Source: Streptomyces bungoensis | GTDB lineage: Bacteria; Actinomycetota; Actinomycetes; Streptomycetales; Streptomycetaceae | Direction of reading: 5' to 3' | Assembly (NCBI RefSeq): GCF_001514215.1 | Contig: NZ_KQ948852.1 | Coordinates: 492,456 to 556,455, forward strand | DNA: 64,000 nucleotides | Shown: in pieces, positions 1 to 8,572 of the stretch | Layout of the letters: every line of letters starts with the position of its first letter | Position numbering within the stretch: position 1 is the stretch's first letter | Notes under the pieces: generated by a model | Seen by the model: only the letters and a program-made list of their open reading frames with translations | The model's database searches: none | Told to the model about the DNA's origin: nothing | Translations under genes and position numbers: made by a program

Positions 1-64
1 GGCGCGGGCCGACGCGGTTGCGGGGCCGGGCGCTCCAGCCCCCGGTACCGATGCCTCCCGCCGC

Positions 65-961
65 TCAGGCCTCCTGGTCGGCCGGGCTGATGCGGCGGCC
101 GGTGATGCGGGTGGGGTGGATCGACACCCACATCTCGCGTGGGCCGCCGGCCCAGGGCTGGGTGTGGGCTTGTTCGGTCAGCCGGCGTACGACGTCGGGC
201 TCCGTGACGACGCGGGCCGGGCCGACGACGAGGACGCTCCAGCCCCGGCTCATGGCCTCGTCGACGTGGTCGACCTCGAAGGCGACCTCCGTCCCCACGG
301 CCGCCGCGGGCACCGAGTCGGGCGCCGTCCGGTAGGCGATCGCGGTGTCCACGACCTCGTAGTTCACCGGGACGACCGCCGGACCCTGCGGGGTCGACAC
401 CGCGACCCGCCCCACGCCGTGGGTGGACAGCAGGGCGCGGCACTCGTCCGGGCCGAGGTCCCGCAGGCTGGGGTGGAGCAGCGCGTACCCCTGCCCCGGC
501 GGCAGGTCCAGGCCGCCGCCGCGCAGCGCCGCGACGGTGGTGCCCAGCGCAGCGGCCAGCCGGATGAGCGTGGACAGGGTCGGGTCGGCGGGGCGTTCCT
601 CGAGATAGGCGAGGTAGTCCGGCGCCATCGCGGCCCGGCGGGCCGCCTCCTCCCGGCTCAGGCCGCGCCGCCGGCGCTCGTCGGCCACGCGCCGGCCGAT
701 GTCGCCGGGGTTCGCCGCCGCGTCGCCCGGCCGCACGCCGGGCGGGGGCCCCGCCCCGGCCGCGTCCGGCGCGGTCTCGCGAGGGTGTACGTGGGCGTCG
801 GGCCCGGGGAACACCAGCGTCACCTCGTGCGTGTCCGACCAGCGCACGTCGTAGGGGGGCGTGCCGTCCGCGTGATGGAGTCCGACGATCTCGCCGTCGC
901 GCCGGTTCTCGCCCGTCGCGGGGCTGTCGACGACGAGGTGATCGCCGAGTTGAGCTCGCAT
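65..961 (-). CDS. DUF1918 - XRE helix-turn-helix - PNPOx-fold protein
   Basis: This 298-residue protein has three parts. Residues 1-58 are a DUF1918 domain (starts MRAQLGDHLVVDS and contains YDVRWSDTHEVTL). Residues about 95-150 are an XRE-type helix-turn-helix (RRRGLSREEAARRAAMAPDY). Residues about 170-290 are a pyridoxamine-5'-phosphate-oxidase-like split barrel (HGVGRVAVSTPQGPAVVPVN and AFEVDHVDEAMSRGWSVLVV). The ATG at 961 is chosen because DUF1918 begins exactly there. The family occurs in actinobacteria as a likely DNA-binding flavin or F420 sensor, but the ligand is unknown. It is divergent from the DosS-like kinase, with 165 nt between the start codons, and is one of four PNPOx-fold genes in this island. 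A regulatory role is inferred from architecture only. Confidence 0.85.
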   Translation of the reverse strand: MRAQLGDHLVVDSPATGENRRDGEIVGLHHADGTPPYDVRWSDTHEVTLVFPGPDAHVHPRETAPDAAGAGPPPGVRPGDAAANPGDIGRRVADERRRRGLSREEAARRAAMAPDYLAYLEERPADPTLSTLIRLAAALGTTVAALRGGGLDLPPGQGYALLHPSLRDLGPDECRALLSTHGVGRVAVSTPQGPAVVPVNYEVVDTAIAYRTAPDSVPAAAVGTEVAFEVDHVDEAMSRGWSVLVVGPARVVTEPDVVRRLTEQAHTQPWAGGPREMWVSIHPTRITGRRISPADQEA

Positions 962-1126
962 GATCGTCACCGTCTCCTCGGGGTGCTGCCGTAGTCCAAC
1001 GTGCCACGTGCCGTGGGCCGCCGCATGTCGTCGGGTTCGGCCGCCGAAAAGTGCGGGCGGCGTCGAACAGGGCGGGCGCGTCGGGCAGACTTGGGGGTGA
1101 GCCCGAGAAACGGTGAAGGAGCTGTG

Positions 1127-2866
1127 GTGAACGAGCGCGCGCAGGACTCGCGTGAGGCCGAGGCGTCGGGGGTGTCTCCGCAGCTGCGGCTGGACGCACT
1201 GCTGGACGACCTGCAACAGCAGGTGACGCAGGTGCGGGCGGCCCGGGACCGGGTGCACACGCTGCTGGACGCGGTCCTGGCCGTCGGCTCCGACCTGGAC
1301 CTGGAAGTGGTGCTGCGCCGCATCGTGGAGTCGGCGGTCACCCTGGTCGACGCGCAGTACGGGGCGCTCGGCGTGCTGGGCGAGGAAGGCGCGATCAAGC
1401 AGTTCGTCACGGTCGGCATGGACGAGGCGACCATTGCCGGCATCGGGAACTACCCGCGCGGCGAGGGCATCCTCGGCCTGCTCATCCGGCACCCGGAGCC
1501 GCTGCGGCTGACGAACCTGGCGGACCATCCGGCCTCCGCCGGCTTCCCGGACAATCACCCCCCGATGGCCAGTTTCCTCGGCGCCCCGATCCGGGTGCGC
1601 GACCAGGTCTTCGGGAACCTGTACCTGACCAACAAGAGGAGCGGCGTCGAGTTCGACACCGACGACGAGGCGGTGCTGCGCACGCTGGCCGCGGCGGCCG
1701 GTGTGGCGATCGACAACGCCCGGCTGTACGAGGACGCCCGCCGCCGGGAGCAGCGGCTCATGGCGAGCAACGACCTCACCCGGAACCTGCTGTCCGGCAC
1801 CGAGCCCGGCCCGGTGCTGACGTCGTTCACGGCCGCGGTGCGGGAGATGGCCGACTCGGACCTGGTCACCCTGGCGGTGCCGGTCGGCGACCGGGGGGAG
1901 CTGGTCGTCGAGGTCGCCTCCGGCGACTTGGCCGACGACGTGCGCGGGCTGGTGCTGCCCGCGTCGACGCTGGCGGCGAAGGTCTACACATCCGGGGAGA
2001 CGATCACCAGCGAGGCCGTGAGCGCCGACCCGCGCTCCCAGGGCGGCAGCGCCTCCGTCGTCGAGCTCGGTCCCGCGTTCTTCGTCCCGCTCGGCACCCG
2101 GGAGCACGTCCGCGGCGTGCTGCAGGTGGCGAACCTGCCGGGCGGCCCGCTGTTCTCCGACGCCGTGATCGACATGGTCGCCGGGTTCGGCAACCAGGCC
2201 GCGCTGGCGCTGGACGTCGCCGAGCACCGGCGGGACAGCGAGCGCATGGTCGTGCTCAACGACCGGGACCGGATCGCCCGGGACCTGCACGACCTGGTCA
2301 TCCAGCGGCTGTTCGCCGGCGCGCTGTCCCTGCAGTCCACGCTGGGCCGGGTCTCGGACCGGCCGCAGGTCAGCGAGCGGGTGCAGCGGGTGGTGGACGA
2401 CCTGGACGACACCATCAAGATCATCCGTTCCACCATCTACGCACTGCGCGAGCACGACCAGTCCCGGCGCGGCAGCGGGCTGCGCGGCCAGCTGGTGGCG
2501 GCCACCGAGCGGGCCACCGAGTCGCTCGGCTTCGCCCCGGCGCTGCGCATGACCGGGCTGCTGGACACGGCCGTATCCGCCGAGCAGGCCGAGCAGTTGC
2601 TGGCCGTGCTCGGCGAGGCCCTGTCGAACGTGGCCCGGCACGCCAAGGCGACCGCCGTCGACGTGGGCGTCGAGGTCACCGACGCGACCGTGCGACTGCG
2701 GGTGTCCGACAACGGCTGCGGCATCGACCCGGGGGTCACCCGCCGCAGCGGCCTGTCCAACCTGCGGCGGCGGGCCGAGGAGATGGGCGGCACGTTCGCA
2801 CTGTCGGCGAACGAGCCGTGCGGCACCGTCCTGGAGTGGGCGGTACCGCTCGCCTCCGCGGCCTGA
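1127..2866 (+). CDS. GAF-GAF sensor histidine kinase, DosS/DevS (OsdK)-like
   Basis: This is a cytoplasmic-type two-component kinase of about 579 residues with two GAF domains (about 55-200 and 215-370), a HisKA_3 dimerisation segment whose ARDLHDLVIQRLF places the phospho-accepting His at 388, and a C-terminal HATPase (LSNVARHAKAT, SDNGCGID, RSGLSNLRRRAEEMGG). GAF-A carries the stretch FPDNHPPM (His at 144), closely like mycobacterial DosS, where a histidine in this region is the proximal haem ligand; haem-based O2/NO/CO sensing is therefore inferred. The GTG at 1127 follows GAAGGAG at a good distance; GTG at 1124 is an alternative. There is no response regulator beside it. The best partner is the NarL-family regulator at 35455-36141. 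It is convergent with the phosphoketolase gene, 16 nt apart. Confidence 0.9.
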   Translation: MNERAQDSREAEASGVSPQLRLDALLDDLQQQVTQVRAARDRVHTLLDAVLAVGSDLDLEVVLRRIVESAVTLVDAQYGALGVLGEEGAIKQFVTVGMDEATIAGIGNYPRGEGILGLLIRHPEPLRLTNLADHPASAGFPDNHPPMASFLGAPIRVRDQVFGNLYLTNKRSGVEFDTDDEAVLRTLAAAAGVAIDNARLYEDARRREQRLMASNDLTRNLLSGTEPGPVLTSFTAAVREMADSDLVTLAVPVGDRGELVVEVASGDLADDVRGLVLPASTLAAKVYTSGETITSEAVSADPRSQGGSASVVELGPAFFVPLGTREHVRGVLQVANLPGGPLFSDAVIDMVAGFGNQAALALDVAEHRRDSERMVVLNDRDRIARDLHDLVIQRLFAGALSLQSTLGRVSDRPQVSERVQRVVDDLDDTIKIIRSTIYALREHDQSRRGSGLRGQLVAATERATESLGFAPALRMTGLLDTAVSAEQAEQLLAVLGEALSNVARHAKATAVDVGVEVTDATVRLRVSDNGCGIDPGVTRRSGLSNLRRRAEEMGGTFALSANEPCGTVLEWAVPLASAA

Positions 2867-2882
2867 CGCCGGCCGGCGCCGG

Positions 2883-5267
2883 TCAGCCGTCCCACGTCCA
2901 GTCGGCGACCTCGGGCAGGTCCGTGCCGTGCTCGCGGATCCAGACGTGGTGGCGCTGCCGGACGTCCTGCATGTGCTGGCGTACGGCCGCCGCGCGGACC
3001 GCGAGGCCGGGGACGCGGTCGATGACGTCCATCACGAGGCGGTAGCGGTCGAGGTCGTTGCTGAGCACCATGTCGAAGGGCGTGGTGGTGGTGCCGATCT
3101 CCTTGTAGCCGCGCACGTGCGTGTGCGGGTGGCCGTGCCGCCGGTAGGCCAGGCGGTGGATCAGCCACGGGTAGCCGTGGTAGGCGAAGATGACCGGCTT
3201 GTCGGCGGTGAACAGGCCGTCGTACTCGAAGTCGTTCATGCCGTGCGGGTGTTCCTCGCTGGGCAGCAGCCGGGCGATGTCCACCACGTTGACCACGCGC
3301 ACGGCCAGCTCGGGCAGGTGGCGGCGAAGCAGCTGGGCGGCGGCCAGCACCTCCAGGGTGGGCACGTCGCCCGCGCAGGCCAGCACCACGTCGGGTTCGC
3401 GGGTGCCGTCCTCGGTGCCGGCCCACTCCCAGATGCCGGCGCCCCGCGCGCAGTGGACCTCGGCCTCCTCCATCGACAGCCAGTCGAAGCAGGGCTGCTT
3501 GCCGGCGACGATCACGTTGACGTAGTCGCGGCTGCGCAGGGCGTGGTCGGCCACGGACAGCAGGGTGTTGGCGTCCGGCGGGAAGTAGACGCGGACCGCC
3601 TCGGGGCTCTTGTTGAGGATGTGGTCGACGAAGCCGGGGTCCTGGTGGGAGAAGCCGTTGTGGTCCTGGCGCCACACGTGCGAGGTGAGCAGGTAGTTGA
3701 GGGAGGCGATGGGGGCGCGCCAGGGCAGGCGGCGGGTGGTGCGCAGCCACTTGACGTGCTGGTTGACCATGGAGTCGACGATGTGCACGAAGGCCTCGTA
3801 GCAGGAGAACAGTCCGTGCCGGCCGGTGAGGAGGTAGCCCTCCAGCCAGCCCTGGCAGGTGTGTTCGGACAGGATCTCCATGACCCGGCCGTGCCGGTCG
3901 AGGTGTTCGTCCACGTCGAGGGTCTCCGCCTGCCAGGCCTTGCCGCTGGCCGCGTAGACGGCCTGGAGCCGGTTTGAGGCGGTCTCGTCGGGGCCGACCA
4001 GGCGGAAGTCGCGCCGCTCGGCGGTGGCGGCCATGACGTCCTCGAGCAGGTCGCCGAGGACGCGGGTGGGCTCGTGCAGGGTGGCGCCGGGCTTGTCGAC
4101 CTCGACGGCGTACTTCTCCAGCGGCGGCAGGGGCAGTTCGCGCACCAGCAGGCCGCCGTTGGCGTGCGGGGTGGCGCCGAGCCGACGGGTGCCGGCGGGG
4201 ACGCAGGCCAGCACCTCGGGGCGCGGGGCGCCGTGCTCGTCGAACAGTTCCTCGGGGCGGTATGAGCGCAGCCACGTCTCCAGCTGCCTCAGGTGCTCGG
4301 GGTTGTCGCGGACGGCGGCCAGCGGGACCTGGTGGGCGCGCCAGGTGCCCTCGACGGGCAGGCCGTCGACCTCCGCCGGGCCGGTCCAGCCCTTGGGGGT
4401 GCGCAGCACGATGACGGGCCAGCGGGGCCGGTCGGTGACGCCGTCCTCGCGGGCGGCGCGCTGGAGCGCGGCGATCCGGTCGAGGGCGGTGTCCATGGCG
4501 GCGGCCATGGCGCGGTGCACGGCTGCCGGGTCGTCGCCGGTGACGTGGATCGGGTCGTGGCCGTAGCCGCGCAGCAGGTCGTCGAGCTCGGCCTCGGGGA
4601 TCCGGGCCAGCACGGTCGGGTTGGCGATCTTGTAGCCGTTGAGGTGCAGGATGGGCAGGACGGCGCCGTCGTCGACCGGGTCGAGGAACTTGTTGGAGTG
4701 CCAGGAGGCGGCCAGCGGGCCGGTCTCCGCCTCGCCGTCGCCGATCACGCAGGCCACCACCAGGCCGGGGTTGTCCAGCGCGGCGCCGTAGGCGTGCGAG
4801 AGGGCGTAGCCGAGCTCGCCGCCCTCGTGGATGGAGCCCGGCGTCTCGGGGGCGACGTGGCTGGGCACTCCGCCGGGGAAGGAGAACTGCTTGAACAGCC
4901 GCGCCATGCCGGCCGCGTCCCGGGTGATGTCGGGGTAGGTCTCGGTGTAGGTGCCCTCCAGCCAGGAGTTGGCGAGCACGGCGGGTCCGCCGTGGCCCGG
5001 GCCCCAGATGCACAGGGCGTCCAGGTCGCGGGCCTTGATGACGCGGTTGAGGTGGGTGTGCACCAGGTTGAGGCCGGGCGAGGTGCCCCAGTGGCCGAGG
5101 AGGCGCGGTTTGACGTGCTCGGGCCTGAGCGGCTCGGTCAGCAGGGGGTTGGCCATGAGGTAGATCTGGCCGACGGCAAGGTAGTTCGCGGCACGCCAGT
5201 GGGCGTCCAGCGTCCTCAGCTCGTCCTCCTCCAGCTCGGTGGGCACCTGCTGGGTGTCGACGGACAT
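2883..5267 (-). CDS. xfp: Phosphoketolase (xylulose-5-P / fructose-6-P)
   Basis: This 794-residue TPP enzyme splits xylulose-5-phosphate or fructose-6-phosphate with phosphate to give acetyl phosphate and a shorter sugar phosphate. Family signatures are [17 protein letters not shown] near residue 70, [15 protein letters not shown], the TPP/Mg motif region [20 protein letters not shown], and [18 protein letters not shown] in the PP domain; the length is normal. ATG 5267 is chosen over ATG 5273 because the GAGAGGA ribosome-binding site fits the former. It lies just downstream of narGHJI but has its own DosR-type box and -10 (5329-5372). Acetyl phosphate gives ATP without oxidation, which suits oxygen limitation, and it could also phosphorylate response regulators; that role here is inference. 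Confidence 0.95.
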   Translation of the reverse strand: MSVDTQQVPTELEEDELRTLDAHWRAANYLAVGQIYLMANPLLTEPLRPEHVKPRLLGHWGTSPGLNLVHTHLNRVIKARDLDALCIWGPGHGGPAVLANSWLEGTYTETYPDITRDAAGMARLFKQFSFPGGVPSHVAPETPGSIHEGGELGYALSHAYGAALDNPGLVVACVIGDGEAETGPLAASWHSNKFLDPVDDGAVLPILHLNGYKIANPTVLARIPEAELDDLLRGYGHDPIHVTGDDPAAVHRAMAAAMDTALDRIAALQRAAREDGVTDRPRWPVIVLRTPKGWTGPAEVDGLPVEGTWRAHQVPLAAVRDNPEHLRQLETWLRSYRPEELFDEHGAPRPEVLACVPAGTRRLGATPHANGGLLVRELPLPPLEKYAVEVDKPGATLHEPTRVLGDLLEDVMAATAERRDFRLVGPDETASNRLQAVYAASGKAWQAETLDVDEHLDRHGRVMEILSEHTCQGWLEGYLLTGRHGLFSCYEAFVHIVDSMVNQHVKWLRTTRRLPWRAPIASLNYLLTSHVWRQDHNGFSHQDPGFVDHILNKSPEAVRVYFPPDANTLLSVADHALRSRDYVNVIVAGKQPCFDWLSMEEAEVHCARGAGIWEWAGTEDGTREPDVVLACAGDVPTLEVLAAAQLLRRHLPELAVRVVNVVDIARLLPSEEHPHGMNDFEYDGLFTADKPVIFAYHGYPWLIHRLAYRRHGHPHTHVRGYKEIGTTTTPFDMVLSNDLDRYRLVMDVIDRVPGLAVRAAAVRQHMQDVRQRHHVWIREHGTDLPEVADWTWDG

Positions 5268-5328
5268 CTGCATTCCTCTCCGTGTCGGGTCAGGGCTCGG
5301 CGGACGCGCATGCCGGTCTGTGGAACCC

Positions 5329-5372
5329 ACCTTCCGCCGGGGCCCCGGGTAGCCGACAGGGCCGTTCGGGCC
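5329..5372 (-). promoter_or_regulatory. DosR/OsdR-type box and -10 for phosphoketolase
   Basis: The box at 5359-5372 reads GGGCCGTTCGGGCC on the plus strand and matches 11 of 12 fixed positions of GGGCCG-NN-CGGCCC. After 24 nt in the direction of transcription comes GAAGGT (5334-5329), fitting xAxxxT. The start codon is about 60 nt further on. The same geometry recurs at other promoters in this island, which is the main support. Confidence 0.6.
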
Positions 5373-5426
5373 ACACCGCCGGAGCCGGCCGGACGGGGCG
5401 TCCGGCGGGACCTGGTGGGCCGTCCG

Positions 5427-6194
5427 TCACCCGGTGCGCTCCCAGCCCCGGCGGGGTGCGCGGGCGCCGAGCCGGGTGTCGCGGCTGCGGTAGACGATGT
5501 AGGGGCGGGTGAGGTAGCCGACCGGCGCGGTGAGCATGTGGACCAGGCGGGTGAAGGGCCAGGCGGCGAAGAGCAGCATCGCGCTGAGGGCGTGCAGCCG
5601 GTAGAGCAGCGGCGCGCCGCTCATCAGGTGGGGGTCGGGCTGGACGGAGAAGATGGAGCGGAACCAGGGCGAGACGGTCTCGCGGTAGTTGTAGCCGCCG
5701 CCCGCGATGTTGGCGTCGACGGTGGCGGCGAGGCCGAGCGCGATGGTCGCGGTGAGCGAGACGTACATGGCCTTGTCGTTGCGGGTGGTCGCGGAGAAGA
5801 CCGGGCCGACCGTGCGGCGCCGGTAGATCAGGATGGCCAGCCCGCCCAGCGTGCACACCCCGGCGACCGTGCCCAGCGTCACGGCCGTGACGTGGTAGGA
5901 GGTCTCGCCTACGCCGGCCGCCGCGGTCCAGCTCTCGGGCAGCAGGAGGCCGATGACGTGGCCGATCAGCACCACCAGGATGCCGAAGTGGAACAGCGGG
6001 CTGCCGATGCGCAGCAGCCGGTTCTCGTAGAGCTGGGAGGAGCGGGTGGTCCAGCCGAACTTGTCGTAGCGGTAGCGCCAGACGTGGCCGAGGACGAAGA
6101 CCGCCAGGGACAGGTAGGGCAGCACCACCCACAGCAGGATGCCGCCGGTGCCGGCCTCGGCGGCCGTGGTGACGGTCTGCGCGGCTGCGGTCAT
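5427..6194 (-). CDS. narI: Respiratory nitrate reductase gamma subunit (copy 1)
   Basis: This 255-residue protein is the membrane cytochrome b subunit that takes electrons from menaquinol to NarH. It has five hydrophobic segments beginning with GILLWVVLPYLSLAVFVLGHVWRY-type sequence. Candidate haem-ligand histidines lie in LGHVWRYRYDKFGWT, LFHFGILVVLIGHVIG and LHALSAMLLFAAWPFTRLVH. The ATG at 6194 overlaps the narJ stop by 4 nt, so translation is probably coupled. It is last in the narGHJI operon and about 70% identical by eye to the second copy at 22623-23384. 160 nt and an island promoter separate it from the phosphoketolase gene. Confidence 0.96.
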   Translation of the reverse strand: MTAAAQTVTTAAEAGTGGILLWVVLPYLSLAVFVLGHVWRYRYDKFGWTTRSSQLYENRLLRIGSPLFHFGILVVLIGHVIGLLLPESWTAAAGVGETSYHVTAVTLGTVAGVCTLGGLAILIYRRRTVGPVFSATTRNDKAMYVSLTATIALGLAATVDANIAGGGYNYRETVSPWFRSIFSVQPDPHLMSGAPLLYRLHALSAMLLFAAWPFTRLVHMLTAPVGYLTRPYIVYRSRDTRLGARAPRRGWERTG

Positions 6195-6850
6195 CGCGGG
6201 CCTCCTGCGGGGTCGGGCATGACGTGCGGGGGCATGTAGGGGTCGAGCCCGACCTGTTCCTCGGGCGGCCCCTCGGCGGCGAGCCGGGCGACGGCGTCCT
6301 GCTCGTCGCCCTTGAGCGGCGGCAGGGTGGCCGAGACGGACCGGAGCACCCACGCCCAGGGCGAGTCCTCCGCCCCCAGGGCGAGGCGGAGCAGTTCGAG
6401 TCCGGCGCGGTGCTCGGTGAGCAGCCGGTGCCCGGCGGGCGGGTCGGCGGCGGCGAACTCCAGGACGACGGCGAGGTGGTCGGGCAGTTCGTCGTCGGCC
6501 AGGCGCAGCCCGGCCGCGGCGTAGGCCTGCTTGAGGCGGAGCAGGGCGATGCCGCGCCGCCGGGTGTCGCCGTGGGCGTAGTAGGTGAGGTACGGGCAGC
6601 AGCGCTTGCGGTGGTCGAAGGTGGCGACGTAGGCGGCGGCCAGCTCGCCGGCCGGGGTGCGTTCGGCGTGCCCGGTGAAGGCGAGCAGGGGGTCGCGGAC
6701 CCGCTCGGGCAGGGCGGGGGCCGCCCGGCGGGCCAGGGACAGGTACTCGGGCAGCCGCTCGTCCGGGTAGGCCAGGAGCAGGGACTGCAGCTGCCAGGCG
6801 CAGGGGTGCCAGGGCTCGGTGCGGGCGGCCGGCCGGAGTCTCCTCTTCAT
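6191..6850 (-). CDS. narJ: Nitrate reductase assembly chaperone NarJ (copy 1)
   Basis: This 219-residue TorD-family chaperone holds NarG until the molybdenum cofactor is inserted and is not part of the final enzyme. Typical features are the N-terminal LLLAYPDERLPEYL helix region, TFDHRKRCCPYLTYYAHGDTRRRG, and the C-terminal GPPEEQVGLDPYMPP tail shared with copy 2. Starts and stops overlap by 4 nt on both sides (narH stop at 6847, narI start at 6194). Its N-terminus (MKRRLRPAART) is shorter than that of copy 2, which carries an extra proline-rich stretch. Confidence 0.95.
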   Translation of the reverse strand: MKRRLRPAARTEPWHPCAWQLQSLLLAYPDERLPEYLSLARRAAPALPERVRDPLLAFTGHAERTPAGELAAAYVATFDHRKRCCPYLTYYAHGDTRRRGIALLRLKQAYAAAGLRLADDELPDHLAVVLEFAAADPPAGHRLLTEHRAGLELLRLALGAEDSPWAWVLRSVSATLPPLKGDEQDAVARLAAEGPPEEQVGLDPYMPPHVMPDPAGGPR

Positions 6851-8571
6851 GGCTTGGGCTCGACCTCCCCGCCGCCGTGGCCGGTCGCGTCACCGCCGGG
6901 GGGCGGGGGCGGGAAGAGCCCCGGCGGGGAGCCCTTGCCGTCCCAGTTGAGGAGGTTGACGCGGGTGTCCTTGTCGAGGGGGGCGGCCGGGGTGTCGGAG
7001 GTCTGCCGGTCGCGCAGGGCCCGGTAGGTCTCCACGGCGATGGGCGCCGCGCCGCCTGAGGCCTCGCCGAAGGGCCCCGAGCCTCCCATGCCGGGGCCGC
7101 CCTCGTAGTCCAGGCTGCACTCGGTGGCGAGTTCCTCAAGCTTGTGGGCCTGTTCGGCGTGGGCGGGCGGGATGACGTACCGCTCGTCGTACTTGGCCAG
7201 CGCCAGCAGCCGGTACATGTCGTACATCTGCTCCTCGCCCATGCCGACCCGCTCCGGGATGGCGGCGTCCGGTTCGCGGCCGAGGTTGATGTCGCGCATG
7301 TAGGAGCGCATGGCGGCGAGCCGGCGCAGGACGGCGTCCACGGGGGCCGGGTCGCCCGCGGTGAAGAGCTGGGCGAGGTAGTCGACGGGGATGCGCAGGG
7401 CGTCGACGGCGGCGAAGAGGTTGCGGTGGTCCTCGGCGTCGTGGCCGCTGTCGCGGACGGCGTCGACGACCGGGGAGAGCGGCGGCACGTACCAGACCAT
7501 GGGCAGGGTGCGGTACTCCGGGTGCAGCGGCAGCGCCACCCGGTACTTGTTGATCAGGGCGTGCACCGGGGAGCGCTGGGCGGCCTCGATCCAGTCGCGG
7601 GGGATGCCCGCCCGCTCGGCCGCGGCGATCACGTGCGGGTCGTCCGGGTCGAGGAAGACGGAGCGCTGCGCCTCGTAGAGGCCGGTGTCGTCGGGGGTGG
7701 AGGCGGCTTCGAGCACCTTGTCGGCGTCGTAGAGGACGAGGCCGATGTAGCGCAGCCGGCCGACGCAGGTCTCGGAGCAGACGGTGGGCAGGCCGACCTC
7801 GACTCGCGGGAAGCAGAAGGTGCACTTCTCGGCCTTGCCGGTGCGGTGGTTGAAGTAGACCTTCTTGTACGGGCATCCGGTCACGCACATCCGCCAGCCC
7901 CGGCAGCGGTCCTGGTCGACGAGGACGATGCCGTCCTCCTCGCGCTTGTAGATGGCGCCGGAGGGGCAGGAGGCCGCGCAGGAGGGGTTGAGGCAGTGCT
8001 CGCAGATGCGCGGCAGGTAGAACATGAAGGTCTGCTCGAACTCCAGCTTGATCTTCTCGCAGACCTGGCCGAGCAGCACGTCCTTCTCGCCGTGCTGGGC
8101 GGAACCGCCCAGGTCGTCGTCCCAGTTCGCCGACCAGGAGATCTTCATGTCCTTGCCGGTGATGAGGGACTTGGGGCGGGCGACCGGGGTGTGGTCCTGC
8201 AGCGGGGCGTTGGTCAGCGTCTCGTAGTCGTAGGTCCAGGGCTGGTAGTAGTCGTCGAGGGACGGCAGGACGGGGTTGGAGAAGATGGTGATCAGCTTCT
8301 TGAACCGGCCGCCCGCCTTCAGCGCCAGCCGGCCGCGCTTGTTCAGCTCCCAGCCGCCGCGCCACCTGCCCTGGTCCTCGTAGCAGCGGGGGTAGCCCTG
8401 GCCGGGGCGGGTCTCGACGTTGTTGAACCACACGTACTCGACGCCGGTGCGGTTGGTCCACGCCTGTTTGCAGGTGACCGAGCAGGTGTGGCAGCCGATG
8501 CACTTGTCGAGGTTCATGACCATCGCCATCTGGGCCATGACGCGTCCGATGGTGGCTTCGCCGCGGGGCAT
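6847..8571 (-). CDS. narH: Respiratory nitrate reductase beta subunit (copy 1)
   Basis: This 574-residue iron-sulphur subunit relays electrons from NarI to NarG. The four cysteine clusters are visible: CIGCHTCSVTCKQ, CEHCLNPSCAASCP, CRGWRMCVTGCPYKK and CTFCF...CSETCVGR. In the third cluster a Trp replaces a Cys, as in NarH where that cluster is [3Fe-4S]. The start used (MPRGEATIGRV) is one base past the narG stop; an internal ATG (MAQMAMVMNLDK) matches the copy 2 start and could be real. The C-terminus has a 60-residue glycine/proline-rich tail (ends GGGEVEPKP) that copy 2 (511 residues) lacks; its function is unknown. Confidence 0.96.
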   Translation of the reverse strand: MPRGEATIGRVMAQMAMVMNLDKCIGCHTCSVTCKQAWTNRTGVEYVWFNNVETRPGQGYPRCYEDQGRWRGGWELNKRGRLALKAGGRFKKLITIFSNPVLPSLDDYYQPWTYDYETLTNAPLQDHTPVARPKSLITGKDMKISWSANWDDDLGGSAQHGEKDVLLGQVCEKIKLEFEQTFMFYLPRICEHCLNPSCAASCPSGAIYKREEDGIVLVDQDRCRGWRMCVTGCPYKKVYFNHRTGKAEKCTFCFPRVEVGLPTVCSETCVGRLRYIGLVLYDADKVLEAASTPDDTGLYEAQRSVFLDPDDPHVIAAAERAGIPRDWIEAAQRSPVHALINKYRVALPLHPEYRTLPMVWYVPPLSPVVDAVRDSGHDAEDHRNLFAAVDALRIPVDYLAQLFTAGDPAPVDAVLRRLAAMRSYMRDINLGREPDAAIPERVGMGEEQMYDMYRLLALAKYDERYVIPPAHAEQAHKLEELATECSLDYEGGPGMGGSGPFGEASGGAAPIAVETYRALRDRQTSDTPAAPLDKDTRVNLLNWDGKGSPPGLFPPPPPGGDATGHGGGEVEPKP

Positions 8572-8572
8572 G

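Noticed and set aside
1..64. Partial gene at the left edge
   Set aside because: No reading frame in the first 64 bases has recognisable content, so nothing can be claimed.
2867..2882. CGCCGGCCGGCG as a terminator between the kinase and phosphoketolase genes
   Set aside because: The 16-nt gap is self-complementary, but such runs are expected in this composition and the stem has almost no loop.
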